Assembly: GCF_000217955.3 (NCBI RefSeq) | Contig: NZ_AFOY02000015.1 | Location: 1 to 64,000 of the forward strand | DNA length: 64,000 nt | Origin: Pseudomonas fluorescens HK44 | Lineage (GTDB): Bacteria; Pseudomonadota; Gammaproteobacteria; Pseudomonadales; Pseudomonadaceae | Reading direction: 5' to 3' | Notes under the pieces: generated by a model | Seen by the model: only the letters and a program-made list of their open reading frames with translations | Database searches by the model: none | What the model was told of the DNA's origin: nothing | Program-made: the position numbers and the translations under genes | Shown: positions 1 through 8,900 of the stretch, piece by piece | Layout of the letters: every line of letters begins with the position of its first letter | Position numbering within the stretch: the stretch's first letter is position 1

Positions 1-805
1 GGTTTTCCGCTAGTCGCTCGTACATCTCTTGGCTTAAAAGCAGACGTAGCGGTACCGGCGTATCTGACGCAAGGCTGATCAGGCTGCGCTGCGCGCTAAC
101 CGAGTTGATATCGTAATCTTCAGGGGGCGCTATTTTTTCTGGAATTGTTTTAACTGAAATGAACCGATGTAGTGGCAAGGCCACCGGCCGGGTGTCTGGT
201 TGATTCGCAAATACGCAGGAGAGGTAAATGTTGGAATCTTGATAGGACAATCCAAGCGGTAGAAGGCGATAGGACTTAGCTTCGCGTGCGCCGCGTTTGA
301 GGTATTGAGCTTCGACAGCGTAGTCATCAAGTAGCGCCTTCTGAAGGGACTCGAGTACCTGAGGGTCTACCTTGCCCGGTTTTAAAGTGATGAAGCGGGT
401 ATTGCTGATGACTTTTTTAGACCAGTCCTGAGACGGCCGGGCCTCACGCATCAAAGACCGGGCATATTCATGCAGTGCCGAAAGATTGGTGACTTGGGCC
501 GCCATACCAAACCGACTGGCGTGGTTCATGATCATCACTAGGCTCATCGCATCGGTCGGCAACAGGCTTAAGCGAGAAAGTGATCTGTCTGCCCACCAGA
601 TCCTGGCTTTGGCTGTAGGTGATTTAGGTTTACTTTTTACATGAGGGAAGCGTTTTTCCAACTCGCGTAGATGGCGTTGTAGGGTGCGTAGATCGACAAA
701 TATTCCTTGGTTTTCGAGGCGTTCATGGATGGTTTTTGTGTCAATGGCGCTTTCCATGCGGGGCAGCAAACCTAGCAGCACTTCCTGACGAAAGAGTTGT
801 TCCAC
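1..805 (-). CDS. WYL-domain transcriptional regulator, 3' end outside window
   Basis: Reading the minus strand from a GTG at 803-805 gives about 268 codons that run off the window. The N-terminal 60 residues look like a winged helix (VEQLFRQEVLLGLL, then DLRTLQRHLRELEKR). They are followed by a WYL-type region containing PLGLSYQDSNIYLS. The same motif, nearly letter for letter, is in the second WYL protein at 23524-24612, so the two are paralogues. Upstream lies a GGCAGGGATATCTCC leader and a GCGACA-N5-TGTCGC palindrome. WYL proteins of this kind commonly repress defence genes in response to a ligand; that role is inferred here. It is divergent from the Sel1-like pseudogene and probably controls the genes from 0.9 to 4.2 kb. 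Confidence 0.85.
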   Translation of the reverse strand, partial: MEQLFRQEVLLGLLPRMESAIDTKTIHERLENQGIFVDLRTLQRHLRELEKRFPHVKSKPKSPTAKARIWWADRSLSRLSLLPTDAMSLVMIMNHASRFGMAAQVTNLSALHEYARSLMREARPSQDWSKKVISNTRFITLKPGKVDPQVLESLQKALLDDYAVEAQYLKRGAREAKSYRLLPLGLSYQDSNIYLSCVFANQPDTRPVALPLHRFISVKTIPEKIAPPEDYDINSVSAQRSLISLASDTPVPLRLLLSQEMYERLAEN

Positions 806-842
806 GGAGATATCCCTGCCTTTCAATTATCTGGGTTGCTAT

Positions 843-859
843 GCGACACAGGTTGTCGC
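843..859. promoter_or_regulatory. Candidate WYL operator (inverted repeat)
   Basis: GCGACA-N5-TGTCGC is a perfect 6-bp inverted repeat in the space between the divergent WYL gene (start 805) and the Sel1-like gene (start about 913). The second WYL gene has a similar GGACA-N5-TGTCC just before its start, which supports an autoregulatory operator with core GACA-N5-TGTC. This is inferred from sequence only. Confidence 0.45.
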
Positions 860-912
860 CCATGTCTGGAGAATGGGCGGGACCCGATAAGTCCGCCGAT
901 CAGGACATGAGC

Positions 913-1797
913 ATGACTAAAGACGCCGAGGTGTTCAATCTATTGGAGGGCATATTGCCCATGGTCAATGGCATCCGGTTTTTCGAGCCGGACGACGTGC
1001 TGGCCCTTTATGCCGGCATCGGCATTCCTTCGCTACGAATTTTGGAGATCGGCCAAGCCAACGATTTTTGCCTGGCGAGTTACTATCAAATCAAAGTCGC
1101 CAATCCGCTTCGTGGCATGGTCGAACCTGGCAGGTTACGAGTCCACTATGAATCTCTGCGTGGTGATGCGATGGCTTCAGCCCCTGATGCTCTGAATGAC
1201 CTGGGCTGGCTATGGCTCAATGGCATTCGAGTACAGTTCGAGTCTGCTCTAGCCCGACGGCTTTTCAAGTTAGCCTTCGTTCTTGGTTCCACAGAGGCGG
1301 CTTTCAATCTCGGCGAACAAGCCTTCTATGGTAAGGGTGTACCGGTTGATCGGGTCTAGCTATAAGCTACTACGAACAGGCGTACGAGGGCGGTGTTCTC
1401 TGCGCCGCGCGCGCTGGGTAGCCTGTATTGCGAAAGTGCCGACGACTGGACGGCTGATCATCGCAAAGCTGTGCAATGGTACATGCGGGCAGCTGAAGAC
1501 GATGATCTTGATGCCTGCTTCCTCTTGGGTTGCCTGGTGTTGGATAACCACTCACCCACTCATGAACTGGCACTCGGAATCTACTGGCTGCAATGGGCGG
1601 CAATGAAGGGACACATGATGGCGGCCGAGTGTTTGGCCTCTCTCTATAACTCGACCCTGCTGGCACCGCCAGACCCGGATGGACTCATGTATGACTTTTG
1701 GCCTGATCATGCTATCCGGCTTGGCAGCCAGTGGGCATTGGGCGTGGGCGTCGTCGAACGTCGACTTCATTTTTTTACTGTCTCGAAGACACTTTGA
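913..1797 (+). pseudogene. Sel1/TPR-like repeat protein, broken by two compensating frameshifts
   Basis: The start at 913 has AGGA seven bases upstream. The protein shows Sel1-type helices (ALNDLGWLWLNG, AAFNLGEQAFYGKGVPV, AVQWYMRAAEDDD, ACFLLGCL, GIYWLQWAAMKG). At 1357 the frame hits TAG and then TAA. Coding sense continues in another frame from 1359 (AISYYEQAYEGGVLCAARA) and returns to the original frame near 1420, where the ORF runs to 1797. Two opposite indels about 62 bp apart explain this. No single frame codes the whole protein, so it is either a pseudogene or carries sequencing errors. Sel1 proteins act as protein-protein scaffolds; no partner is evident. A decayed copy of its C-terminus lies at 24683-24766. 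Confidence 0.6.
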
Positions 1798-2590
1798 AGA
1801 TAGATGAACATAAGGAGCAACACATGAGTGCAGACCTTTTCCGGGCAATACCTGAAAGCAAATTGGCGGCATCAGCACAGGGAATCAAACGCCAGATGTC
1901 AGCCAGGATTCCCAGCAATGTCCCGTATGTAGTCGATAACCTGTGGGAATGGTCACGGCCTGAACATTACCCATCCCGACGCCATTCAATATATGCCAGT
2001 CCCACACCGGAATTGGCTTTGCTGAATGCCAGCGCCGCCTTAGTAGGGAGTGATCGGTACGTTGCGTGTCGGTTAATAGTGGCACCTTCAGCGATAAAGC
2101 TGGCGCAGCTTGAAGTGGTCGATGCCAGGCACCACGCAGATATTCGCCTGATTACCCAGTGGCTCAGCCGTCACAGCAAGGAGTTAACCGAGATTTCCGT
2201 TGCCCAAAAACGCGATATCGCCTTATTGTTCCTCCCGGGTCTGAGGCGCGATGAGTTGGAAAAGCTACGCCTTGAGAGTGGTGTAGTAGGTGAACTCTGC
2301 GAGTTGGTGCGGACCCATGCAACGTTCTGGGCAACAGCATCTTCTGTGCCCCGAAAAGGTGAGGGCGAGTTGTTTTTTGAGTTAATAGACGAATCTGGTA
2401 GCTACCGCCTAGAGCCGATATAGTGAATATGGCTGCTTACCAAGAACAATCATTGGACGATTTGGAGCGCCGCTTAACATGCCGACAGTCAGCCTAACTG
2501 CCAATCAGCAAGACTTTGCCGACTATCTGGAAGATCTCTGGTCACCTCGAGAATTCCCTCTTTCTCAATCATCCGGGGAGGCCGGGTCGC
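1717..2590 (+). repeat. Direct duplication, copy 1
   Basis: This stretch covers the C-terminus of the Sel1-like gene, the whole 199-aa gene and the first 35 or so codons of the OGG-like gene. It recurs in the same orientation at about 24683-25553. The central part is about 90% identical; the ends drift. The shared TAAGGAGCAA Shine-Dalgarno leader and the gap between the two genes are included, so this is a DNA-level duplication and not just gene homology. Confidence 0.85.
1824..2423 (+). CDS. Conserved island protein of unknown family, 199 aa (copy 1)
   Basis: The ATG at 1824 follows AAGGAG at a good distance. I do not recognise the family. The N-terminal region carries a compact Arg/His/Ser-rich motif (WEWSRPEHYPSRRHSIYASP) followed by a helical TPELALLNASAALVG. 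This loosely recalls RES or ADP-ribosyltransferase cores, where an Arg or His lies before a serine strand and an alanine-rich helix, but I could not confirm a catalytic glutamate. There is no signal peptide or membrane segment. The stop is followed 56 bp later by the OGG-like gene, which in turn overlaps the sirtuin gene, suggesting one three-gene unit. A paralogue with about 21 of 199 residues changed lies at 24793-25392; residues 57-123 are identical in both. Confidence 0.8.
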   Translation: MSADLFRAIPESKLAASAQGIKRQMSARIPSNVPYVVDNLWEWSRPEHYPSRRHSIYASPTPELALLNASAALVGSDRYVACRLIVAPSAIKLAQLEVVDARHHADIRLITQWLSRHSKELTEISVAQKRDIALLFLPGLRRDELEKLRLESGVVGELCELVRTHATFWATASSVPRKGEGELFFELIDESGSYRLEPI

Positions 2591-3480
2591 AGTTCGCGTT
2601 ATTGGGCATTTCCGGCATTTTTCATTGCTATGAGATTACGAACCACAGAGCTTGGGCGAAATGGAGAGCCAAACTCGGCGACCATCCTACGAGCCAGTGG
2701 TGGTGCTCTACGCTGGAGGAGGCCTATCTAAATTATTCGTGGCCTGAGAAACCGGTACCCGATTCTTTTCAGTGCATCGCTCAGCGATTGCGGCAAGGGT
2801 TGAGTTCTGGCAGTAACGAGGACGTCAGAGATGCCTGTTTAGATATTTTTGAATGGGGGGGAGTGGCGAGAAAACCAAACGATAGCGCGCGCGTGTGGGT
2901 GAATAATCAGGCCGATATGGTGCGGTTATGCGATTCAATCAGAATGGCGGTCGAGTTTCTTCAGCCAGGATGCGCAAGCTCCCTAGCCATATTTGATGGA
3001 CAAGAATTGTTAATGAACTCGGCTATGACCAAGGTCTATGCCGCTGCTGATCCGTTAAATATCATCATGTACGACGGGCGAGTAGGAGCAGCATTGGGTT
3101 TGCTGACTCGGTACTGGCTACAAAATCTTGGTTCCCTGAGTGTTCCGGCCGATCTGTCGTTTCGCTGGGGGCCGAAACGAGGGGCGCAGCCTGATGCACG
3201 TGATCCTTCGCTGGGGGTGTACAAATTCAAATCGCTGTATCAGCCAGCCCAACAGATGGCTCAGCAAAATCAGTCGTGGGCCGAACTGGTGCGCAGTAGT
3301 GGCGGCATACTAGGAAATATGGCTTCCTCATTGAACAATCGAGGCGTCAGCGTGACAATTGACGACATCCAGAGGGCGTTGTTCATGATCGGCTACAACG
3401 TCAAATACCCATGCGCCTGGACCGGTATTTCTGTTTCACCCGCTAAAGCCCCAACTGACGCCGCATATGCAGTTATCTGA
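2479..3480 (+). CDS. OGG-like / HhH-fold protein, 333 aa (paralogue A)
   Basis: The protein is soluble and has no signal peptide. Its second half holds a helix (DIFEWGGVARK) and a motif NSAMTKVYAA followed by IIMYDGRVGAAL. It ends in a conserved helix QRALFMIGYNV. The same landmarks occur in the protein at 22548-23429 (MSWGGV, NSGMTKVYS, VIYDSRVAAAL, EAALFMIGYDL) and partly in that at 11847-12539 (LAWGAG, YASKLLRFL, ASLDGRIREAM). The small residue-TKxxS/A helix followed by hydrophobic-D-[GS]-R-[VI] resembles the helix-hairpin-helix/Asp region of OGG-type DNA glycosylases, but lyase activity is not shown. The last 14 bp overlap the sirtuin gene, so the two are probably translationally coupled. 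Its first codons are duplicated at 25455. Confidence 0.75.
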   Translation: MPTVSLTANQQDFADYLEDLWSPREFPLSQSSGEAGSQFALLGISGIFHCYEITNHRAWAKWRAKLGDHPTSQWWCSTLEEAYLNYSWPEKPVPDSFQCIAQRLRQGLSSGSNEDVRDACLDIFEWGGVARKPNDSARVWVNNQADMVRLCDSIRMAVEFLQPGCASSLAIFDGQELLMNSAMTKVYAAADPLNIIMYDGRVGAALGLLTRYWLQNLGSLSVPADLSFRWGPKRGAQPDARDPSLGVYKFKSLYQPAQQMAQQNQSWAELVRSSGGILGNMASSLNNRGVSVTIDDIQRALFMIGYNVKYPCAWTGISVSPAKAPTDAAYAVI

Positions 3481-4228
3481 TCAACTACTGAAGACGCTTC
3501 GCTCTGCGTCTTACGTCGTGGTTTTCAGCGGTGCGGGAGTTTCTGCGGAAAGTGGTATTGCCACTTTTCGCGATGCACTCAGTGGTCTCTGGGCGCGTTT
3601 TGATCCCGCAGACCTTGCCACTCCCGAAGCTTTTCTGCGTGATCCAGCACTTGTCTGGGGTTGGTACGAGTGGCGTCGCCGGCAAGGGCTAGAGGCGCAG
3701 CCTAATAGCGCGCATAAGGCTATCGCTGCGTTAGCTGCTCGGGTGGCAAAGCTCACGGTCATTACCCAAAATGTCGATGACTTGCATGAGCGAGCTGGAA
3801 GCTCCGGCGTAGTGCACTTGCATGGGAGCCTAAACGAGCCTCGCTGTTTTGCTTGCAATAAACCCTACCGCGAAACCGTAATACTGCCCGCTTTGCTCAC
3901 GAGTGGCGAAAGGATCGAGCCTCCTCGCTGTTCACAGTGCAACGGAAAGGTTCGACCTGGGGTTGTCTGGTTCGGCGAATCTCTGCCGGACGTTGCATTG
4001 TTGGCCGCCTACGATGCAGCCCGTCATTGCGACTTACTGCTTTCCATCGGAACCTCCGGGTTGGTTCAGCCTGCGGCGCGGATTCCCCAGGTAGCGCTCG
4101 ACAATGGAGCGACGGTCGTACACATCAATACTCAGCCCGTAACCAAGCTGCATGATCGGGAGTTTAGCTTGGTCGGCCTGGCTGGCGAGGTCTTGTCAGA
4201 ATTGCTTGAACAGGCATTCAAAACTTGA
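3467..4228 (+). CDS. NAD-dependent protein deacylase, CobB/SIRT5-type sirtuin
   Basis: This 253-aa protein has a complete sirtuin core. GAGVS lies at 22-26 and QNVDDLHERAG at about 101-111. The catalytic-type His-Gly is at 119-120. Zinc cysteines are at 127/130 and 155/158, followed by PGVVWFGESLP. Y67-x-x-R70 (WYEWRR) is the class III signature that favours acidic acyl groups such as succinyl-lysine in CobB/SIRT5. Sirtuins consume NAD+ to remove acyl groups from lysine. The ATG lies inside the end of the upstream OGG-like gene. Its place in an accessory operon, not beside housekeeping genes, suggests a role tied to the island, such as countering ADP-ribosylation/acylation or sensing NAD; that part is inference. 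Confidence 0.92.
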   Translation: MQLSDQLLKTLRSASYVVVFSGAGVSAESGIATFRDALSGLWARFDPADLATPEAFLRDPALVWGWYEWRRRQGLEAQPNSAHKAIAALAARVAKLTVITQNVDDLHERAGSSGVVHLHGSLNEPRCFACNKPYRETVILPALLTSGERIEPPRCSQCNGKVRPGVVWFGESLPDVALLAAYDAARHCDLLLSIGTSGLVQPAARIPQVALDNGATVVHINTQPVTKLHDREFSLVGLAGEVLSELLEQAFKT

Positions 4229-4252
4229 GCTAAGTGCATTGCTCTTAAAAAA

Positions 4253-4783
4253 TCAGCCCGGACGATCATCGCCCTTACGCCCACCCAGTAGCGTTTTAAT
4301 CACCGCCACCAGAATCAGCGATAAAGCCACCATGCTGATGACGTACCAAACTCCGCTGATGAAAGAGTCCCAGTAGCTAGGGTGCCTGTCACCAGACTCG
4401 ATGGGACCAATCAGTTGCCCACCTGATTTCCAATAGCTCAGAGCCGGTTTCCATGACTTTTCCGAAAGGCTCCGGTTCTGCCAAGCGGCATCACTGTTGC
4501 AAGCCAGTCGATTTATGATGATGGCGTACTCCTTCGCGCCGGGCGTTTCGGTGACCTTACAGACCTGCCCAGTAAAGCTGTCCGGAATGACACCGTTGAG
4601 TTTGTCGCTCGACAGCAAGACGCAATCCATGCAGAACGTCTTAAGATAGTCTCGTACTACTCTATCGGTGGCAGGTTCCTCATCGTCGAAGTAATGATCG
4701 TAGAGAATTTGCCCATAGACGACTTGTCGTGTGTCGGTATCTTTTACCAGTAAAACCTTCTGAATCTCTTCGGGCTTCCTCAT
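4253..4783 (-). CDS. Hypothetical protein with C-terminal membrane anchor, 176 aa
   Basis: Start ATG at 4783 has GTGGGG about 7 bases upstream. The first 140 residues are soluble with four cysteines (FCMDCV, QVCKV, RLACNS). They are followed by one hydrophobic segment (about 143-165) and a short basic tail GGRKGDDRPG, so a single-pass anchor with the large domain probably outside the inner membrane. No family recognised. It lies 16 bp downstream of the 78-aa membrane protein gene and is convergent with the sirtuin gene; the two minus-strand genes form a small operon. Confidence 0.7.
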   Translation of the reverse strand: MRKPEEIQKVLLVKDTDTRQVVYGQILYDHYFDDEEPATDRVVRDYLKTFCMDCVLLSSDKLNGVIPDSFTGQVCKVTETPGAKEYAIIINRLACNSDAAWQNRSLSEKSWKPALSYWKSGGQLIGPIESGDRHPSYWDSFISGVWYVISMVALSLILVAVIKTLLGGRKGDDRPG

Positions 4784-4799
4784 CTTAACCCCACTACCG

Positions 4800-5036
4800 T
4801 CAGATGTAAGATGTTGAAAATACTAAAGAAAATATGGCACCGATCACAAGCAGCGCCCAGATCTCTGTTCCATTCACCGCGAAATGTAAGCAACTGAATA
4901 TCAGACCCCAGAGCGCTGCACTCACGAGTACACCGACAAGTCGCCCCTGCCAGCGGGCTCTTTCGTGATCGATTTCAGGTACCGGCAAAGGCATGGGGTT
5001 GGGTGGTGCTGGTGGGGGAAAGATACGATCAGTCAT
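4800..5036 (-). CDS. Small two-helix membrane protein, 78 aa
   Basis: The N-terminus is proline-rich (PPPAPPNPMPLPVPE). After a basic stretch (ERARWQGR) come two hydrophobic segments, roughly residues 33-53 and 58-76. AGGAAATACA precedes the ATG. No family recognised. First gene of a two-gene operon with the 176-aa anchored protein. Confidence 0.65.
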   Translation of the reverse strand: MTDRIFPPPAPPNPMPLPVPEIDHERARWQGRLVGVLVSAALWGLIFSCLHFAVNGTEIWALLVIGAIFSLVFSTSYI

Positions 5037-5284
5037 GATGTTGTATTTCCTGGGTTGGGAATTACTGAATCTTAGGCGGGCTGAGCGACATGCTGTGTCG
5101 TATAGCTTTCATAACCCGGCACCGCCGGAATGAGCCAGTTCTTCGCAAGGTCGGGAGGAGAGTTGAAATAGGTGCATTTTCGCAGTGGTAATTGGGGGGC
5201 ACTATTAATTGCTGTTGCTGGAGTTAGGCCAATGGTGGTTCTGGCCTCATTCCAGTTATATTACGACCGGCAGCAATCGACTCG

Positions 5285-5438
5285 GGCTGTGTGAAAATGC
5301 ATGCACCGTTTTGTAGTCTGCGTTGCTACGTAAAATCTGTCGGCGCTTGGTTAATCAGCAGACCTGAAATTTGCGTAGGATCGCGATTTTCGTTCCGGTT
5401 CTGACTGTCGAACGTGCTCTAAACGTTTTCACACAGCC
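5285..5438. repeat. MITE-like element with 13-bp terminal inverted repeats
   Basis: GGCTGTGTGAAAA at 5285-5297 is the exact reverse complement of TTTTCACACAGCC at 5426-5438. The 128 bp between them contain no credible ORF. Such ends are typical of IS-derived non-autonomous elements; the parent IS is not in this window. Confidence 0.45.
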
Positions 5439-5633
5439 TGGACCCAAAACTGCCGATCACCAGTCGCTGCCACCTACTTCGTTCGGGCGAAAGTCTGGCT
5501 GTGGATTCAACCGGTCGACGCAACACAACTAAATTCTGTGTAACCGTTTTTAAACCAACACGAATCGTGTCCAGGTCTTTATTTCTATATATAAAGAAGG
5601 TATTGGCTCCCGACGAGGTACCACGCTGGAGCT

Positions 5634-5678
5634 TTCGGCGAAGCCGGTAAGTATGTAAGTGAAACGGGCTTCGCCGAA
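5634..5678. repeat. Perfect 12-bp inverted repeat with 21-nt loop
   Basis: TTCGGCGAAGCC (5634-5645) pairs with GGCTTCGCCGAA (5667-5678). There is no T-run on either side, so it is not a normal intrinsic terminator. It could be an RNA hairpin or REP-like palindrome upstream of the DUF4011 gene. Confidence 0.5.
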
Positions 5679-5905
5679 GGTGGCCGGTGTGGGGGCCAGA
5701 AGCACCTGTACGCCAATAAAGGGCAAGCAGGTAGGACCGGAAAGTCGACAACGTGGCATTCAGCAGTCGCTTAAACCATATGCCTGAAAAATACGACTGG
5801 ATTCCGAGATAAAGAAATTCCCAACCAGTGATTAGTCATGGACTATAAGGGTTTATTTAGCTGCCTCTTTATGAGGCAAGCACTGGTAGCTTCGGGAGCC
5901 CGTGG

Positions 5906-8900
5906 ATGAACATCAAGATTGAGGCGCTGATCGCTCGTAAGATCGGCTTCGCTTCCCACCAGAACGCCATTCCGCTTGTACGAGAATTGAGCATTTGGAA
6001 CCAGGAAGAAACAAATCTTGAAAATCTGATACTGACTTTAAGCACCGACCCAGATTTCGTTGAAAGCCGGTCTTGGCATATTGACCGGATTCATGCGGGT
6101 GATCGCCTTAGCATTTCTGAGCGCGACATCAAGCTCAACGCTGGCTATCTGTCCGGGCTGAGTGAAAGCCTGAGCGCCGATGTGGTATTGCGCTTGTCCC
6201 AAGGCGAGAACCTACTCGTCGAGCAGCGCTTTCCCACTGAGCTGCTTTCTCGCACTGAATGGGGTGGTTTGAGCGCCATGCCAGAGTTGCTGGCAGCTTT
6301 CTGCATGCCCAATGATCCAGCGGTAGACCGAGTGCTCAAAGCAGCTTCTCAAGTCTTGCGGCGTGCAGGAAAGAAAGATGGCATTGATGGCTACGAAAGC
6401 AAGTCACGCACGCGCACATGGGAGCTTGCCTCCGCCATTTGGTCTGGGGTGTGCAGCTTTCAGTTGAGCTATGCATTGCCTCCAGCCAGCTTTGAGCAAC
6501 AGGGCCAGAAGATCAGGCCACCAAGCGTGATTCTGGATAACGGCGTGGCAACCTGTCTGGATACGGCATTGCTGTTCGCTGCGGCTTTGGAACAGGCTGG
6601 ATTGAATGCCCTGCTTATCATGACAAAGGGGCACGCGTTTGCAGGTGTCTGGTTGCAGCCTCAAGAGTTTTCCCAACTGTTGACTGACGAAGCGTCGGCA
6701 GTACGCAAGCGCTTGGATCTGAAGGAGATGGTGGTTTTCGAGACCACCTTGGCGACCCAATCGCCGGCACCGAATTTTAGCCAAGCGGTCGCAGCTGCGG
6801 AGCGGCAACTAGATGATGAGCAGTTCATCATGGCAATCGATTTGCACCGTGCTCGGATGCAGAAGATCCGCCCAATGGCGCTTGTGTCAGCAGTCAATGC
6901 ATCCGACGTGACAGACGATACTCCGCCAGCTGCTGAAGGCTTGGAGGAAGCCCCAGCACTGCCAGGGTTCGATGTCGAAATCAACGAGGGTAACGAAGGT
7001 CCTGCCGGTAAATTAACGCTCTGGCAACGCAAACTCCTCGATCTGACTACTCGCAACCGTCTACTGCATTTGCCAGACAGCGCTAAAGGCGTGCGTCTTC
7101 TCTGTCCGGATCCAGCAGCTCTTGAAGACCTTCTTTCGAGTGGCCAGCGCATTCGAGTGGTGCCGATACCTGACCTGAATAGCAGCGGCCGTGATGTGGC
7201 CGTGTACGAGCAGCAGAATAATGAAAGCCTGGTAGACGAAGTCGGCCGTCAAGCGCTCGCGCGGGGTGAAGTGCTCGCCAGCCTGGAGAAGGTCAAGCTT
7301 GAAGCAACCTTGATTGAGCTATTCCGAAAGGCGCGCAGTGATCTGGAGGAGGGCGGGGCAAACACGCTGTTTTTGGCAATCGGCTTTCTTAAATGGAAGA
7401 AAAGCGCCGAAGACCCGAAGACCTACTCCGCACCACTGATTTTGCTGCCGGTGAAACTTGAGCGCAAAAGTGCCTTGTCTGGGGTGACGCTGACGTTGCT
7501 CGACGAGGAACCGCGTTTCAACCTAACTCTACTTGAATTGCTACGTCATGATTTTGAGTTGGTGATACCCGGGCTCGATGGCGAGCTACCAAGTGATGAA
7601 AGCGGCATCGATGTGACCGGCATCTGGAACATGGTTCGGCGAGCGGTACGCGACGTGCCCGGATTTGAGGTGAGTACCGAACTAGTTTTGGGCACTTTCT
7701 CATTTGCCAAATATTTGATGTGGAAAGACTTGAATGCCAACGGGGCACAACTGCTGCAAAGCCCGTTGGTCAAACATTTGTTGGAGCCTAAAGAAGCAGG
7801 TGAGGGCTTCTCTGGCTCAGACGAGTTTCCTAGGCCGGAGCGTCTGGACTCATCAGTAACGCCTGCTCAGCTTTTTGCTCCGTTGCCAGCTGACTCTTCG
7901 CAGTTATCTGCCGTGGTGGCATCTGCCAGCAATCATAGCTTTGTAATGGATGGGCCTCCGGGAACCGGCAAGTCGCAGACCATCGCCAACATGATTGCTC
8001 ATAACCTTGCGCTAGGCCGTCGCGTTTTGTTCGTGGCAGAGAAACGGGCCGCCCTTGACGTGGTTTATCGTCGCCTGGCAGAGAAGGGGCTGGGTGAGTT
8101 TTGCCTGGAGCTGCACTCAAGCAAAGCGTCCAAAGTTGAAGTACTCAAGCAGTTGGATCGCGCATGGGATGTGAGTGACGCATTGAGCGCCGAGGATTGG
8201 GAGCGTGAGGCTGCTCGATTGCAAACGCTGCGCTCGCGACTTAACCAGTTGGTCGAGGTCCTACACCGACGCTGGAGCAACGGTCTTTCCTTGCATCAAG
8301 CGATTGGTCGCGTCGTGCGTGATCATGGTCCTCAGACGCCGAGACTGGCTTGGCCACCAAGCACGCGGCACGATGCTGCCGAGTACGGCCAGTTACTTGA
8401 CCTCTCGCGTCGGCTCGGACTTAACGGTGTTGCCGCGCGCGACCTCTCAGGTAAGTTTGGTGCTCTGGCGCAGACCCAATGGTCAAATGCCTGGCAGGCA
8501 GAGATCGCAAGCACCTCACGTGAGTTGCCGCAGGCTCTTGACGCCTTAAATGATTCGAGTGAAAAGCTGCTTAAGCTTACGCACCTGCCGTTGTCGACGG
8601 CCGAAGTAACCCAGGTTCAGCAGTTAAATGAATTGGCTACTCTGATCCTGGAATCCCATGGCCTAAACCTTTCATTCGCATTTGCTCCCGACGCCGCTAC
8701 GCGTATCGATTCTGCCCGACGTGCTTACCAGTTGATCGAGAGCTATCGCGAGCTGGAACAAAGTCTGTCGCTAAATTATGCGGACGAAGCGTGCCGTCGC
8801 ATTCCATTCGAAGCAATTAAAAGTGAATGGCGAGAGGCTGAGGGTAAGTTCTGGTTCTTGGCTACTTTCGCCAAGAAAAAGGTAGCTAAGAGATTCGCCG

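Larger units (their letters stand above)
5037..5905. other. 869-bp region without a convincing gene
   Basis: The ORFs here have low-complexity, shadow-like translations, so I do not call them genes. The region contains a 154-bp element with 13-bp inverted ends (5285-5438), a 12-bp inverted repeat (5634-5678) and, at its right end, the leader of the DUF4011 gene with GGGAG before the ATG at 5906. Confidence 0.6.

Noticed and set aside
2423..2497. 24-codon ORF between the 199-aa and OGG-like genes
   Set aside because: Frame is not kept in the duplicated copy at 25.4 kb, so it is unlikely to be translated.
5419..5759. 110-aa and 69-aa minus-strand ORFs upstream of the DUF4011 gene
   Set aside because: Basic, Ser/Arg-rich translations crossing two palindromes; not gene-like.
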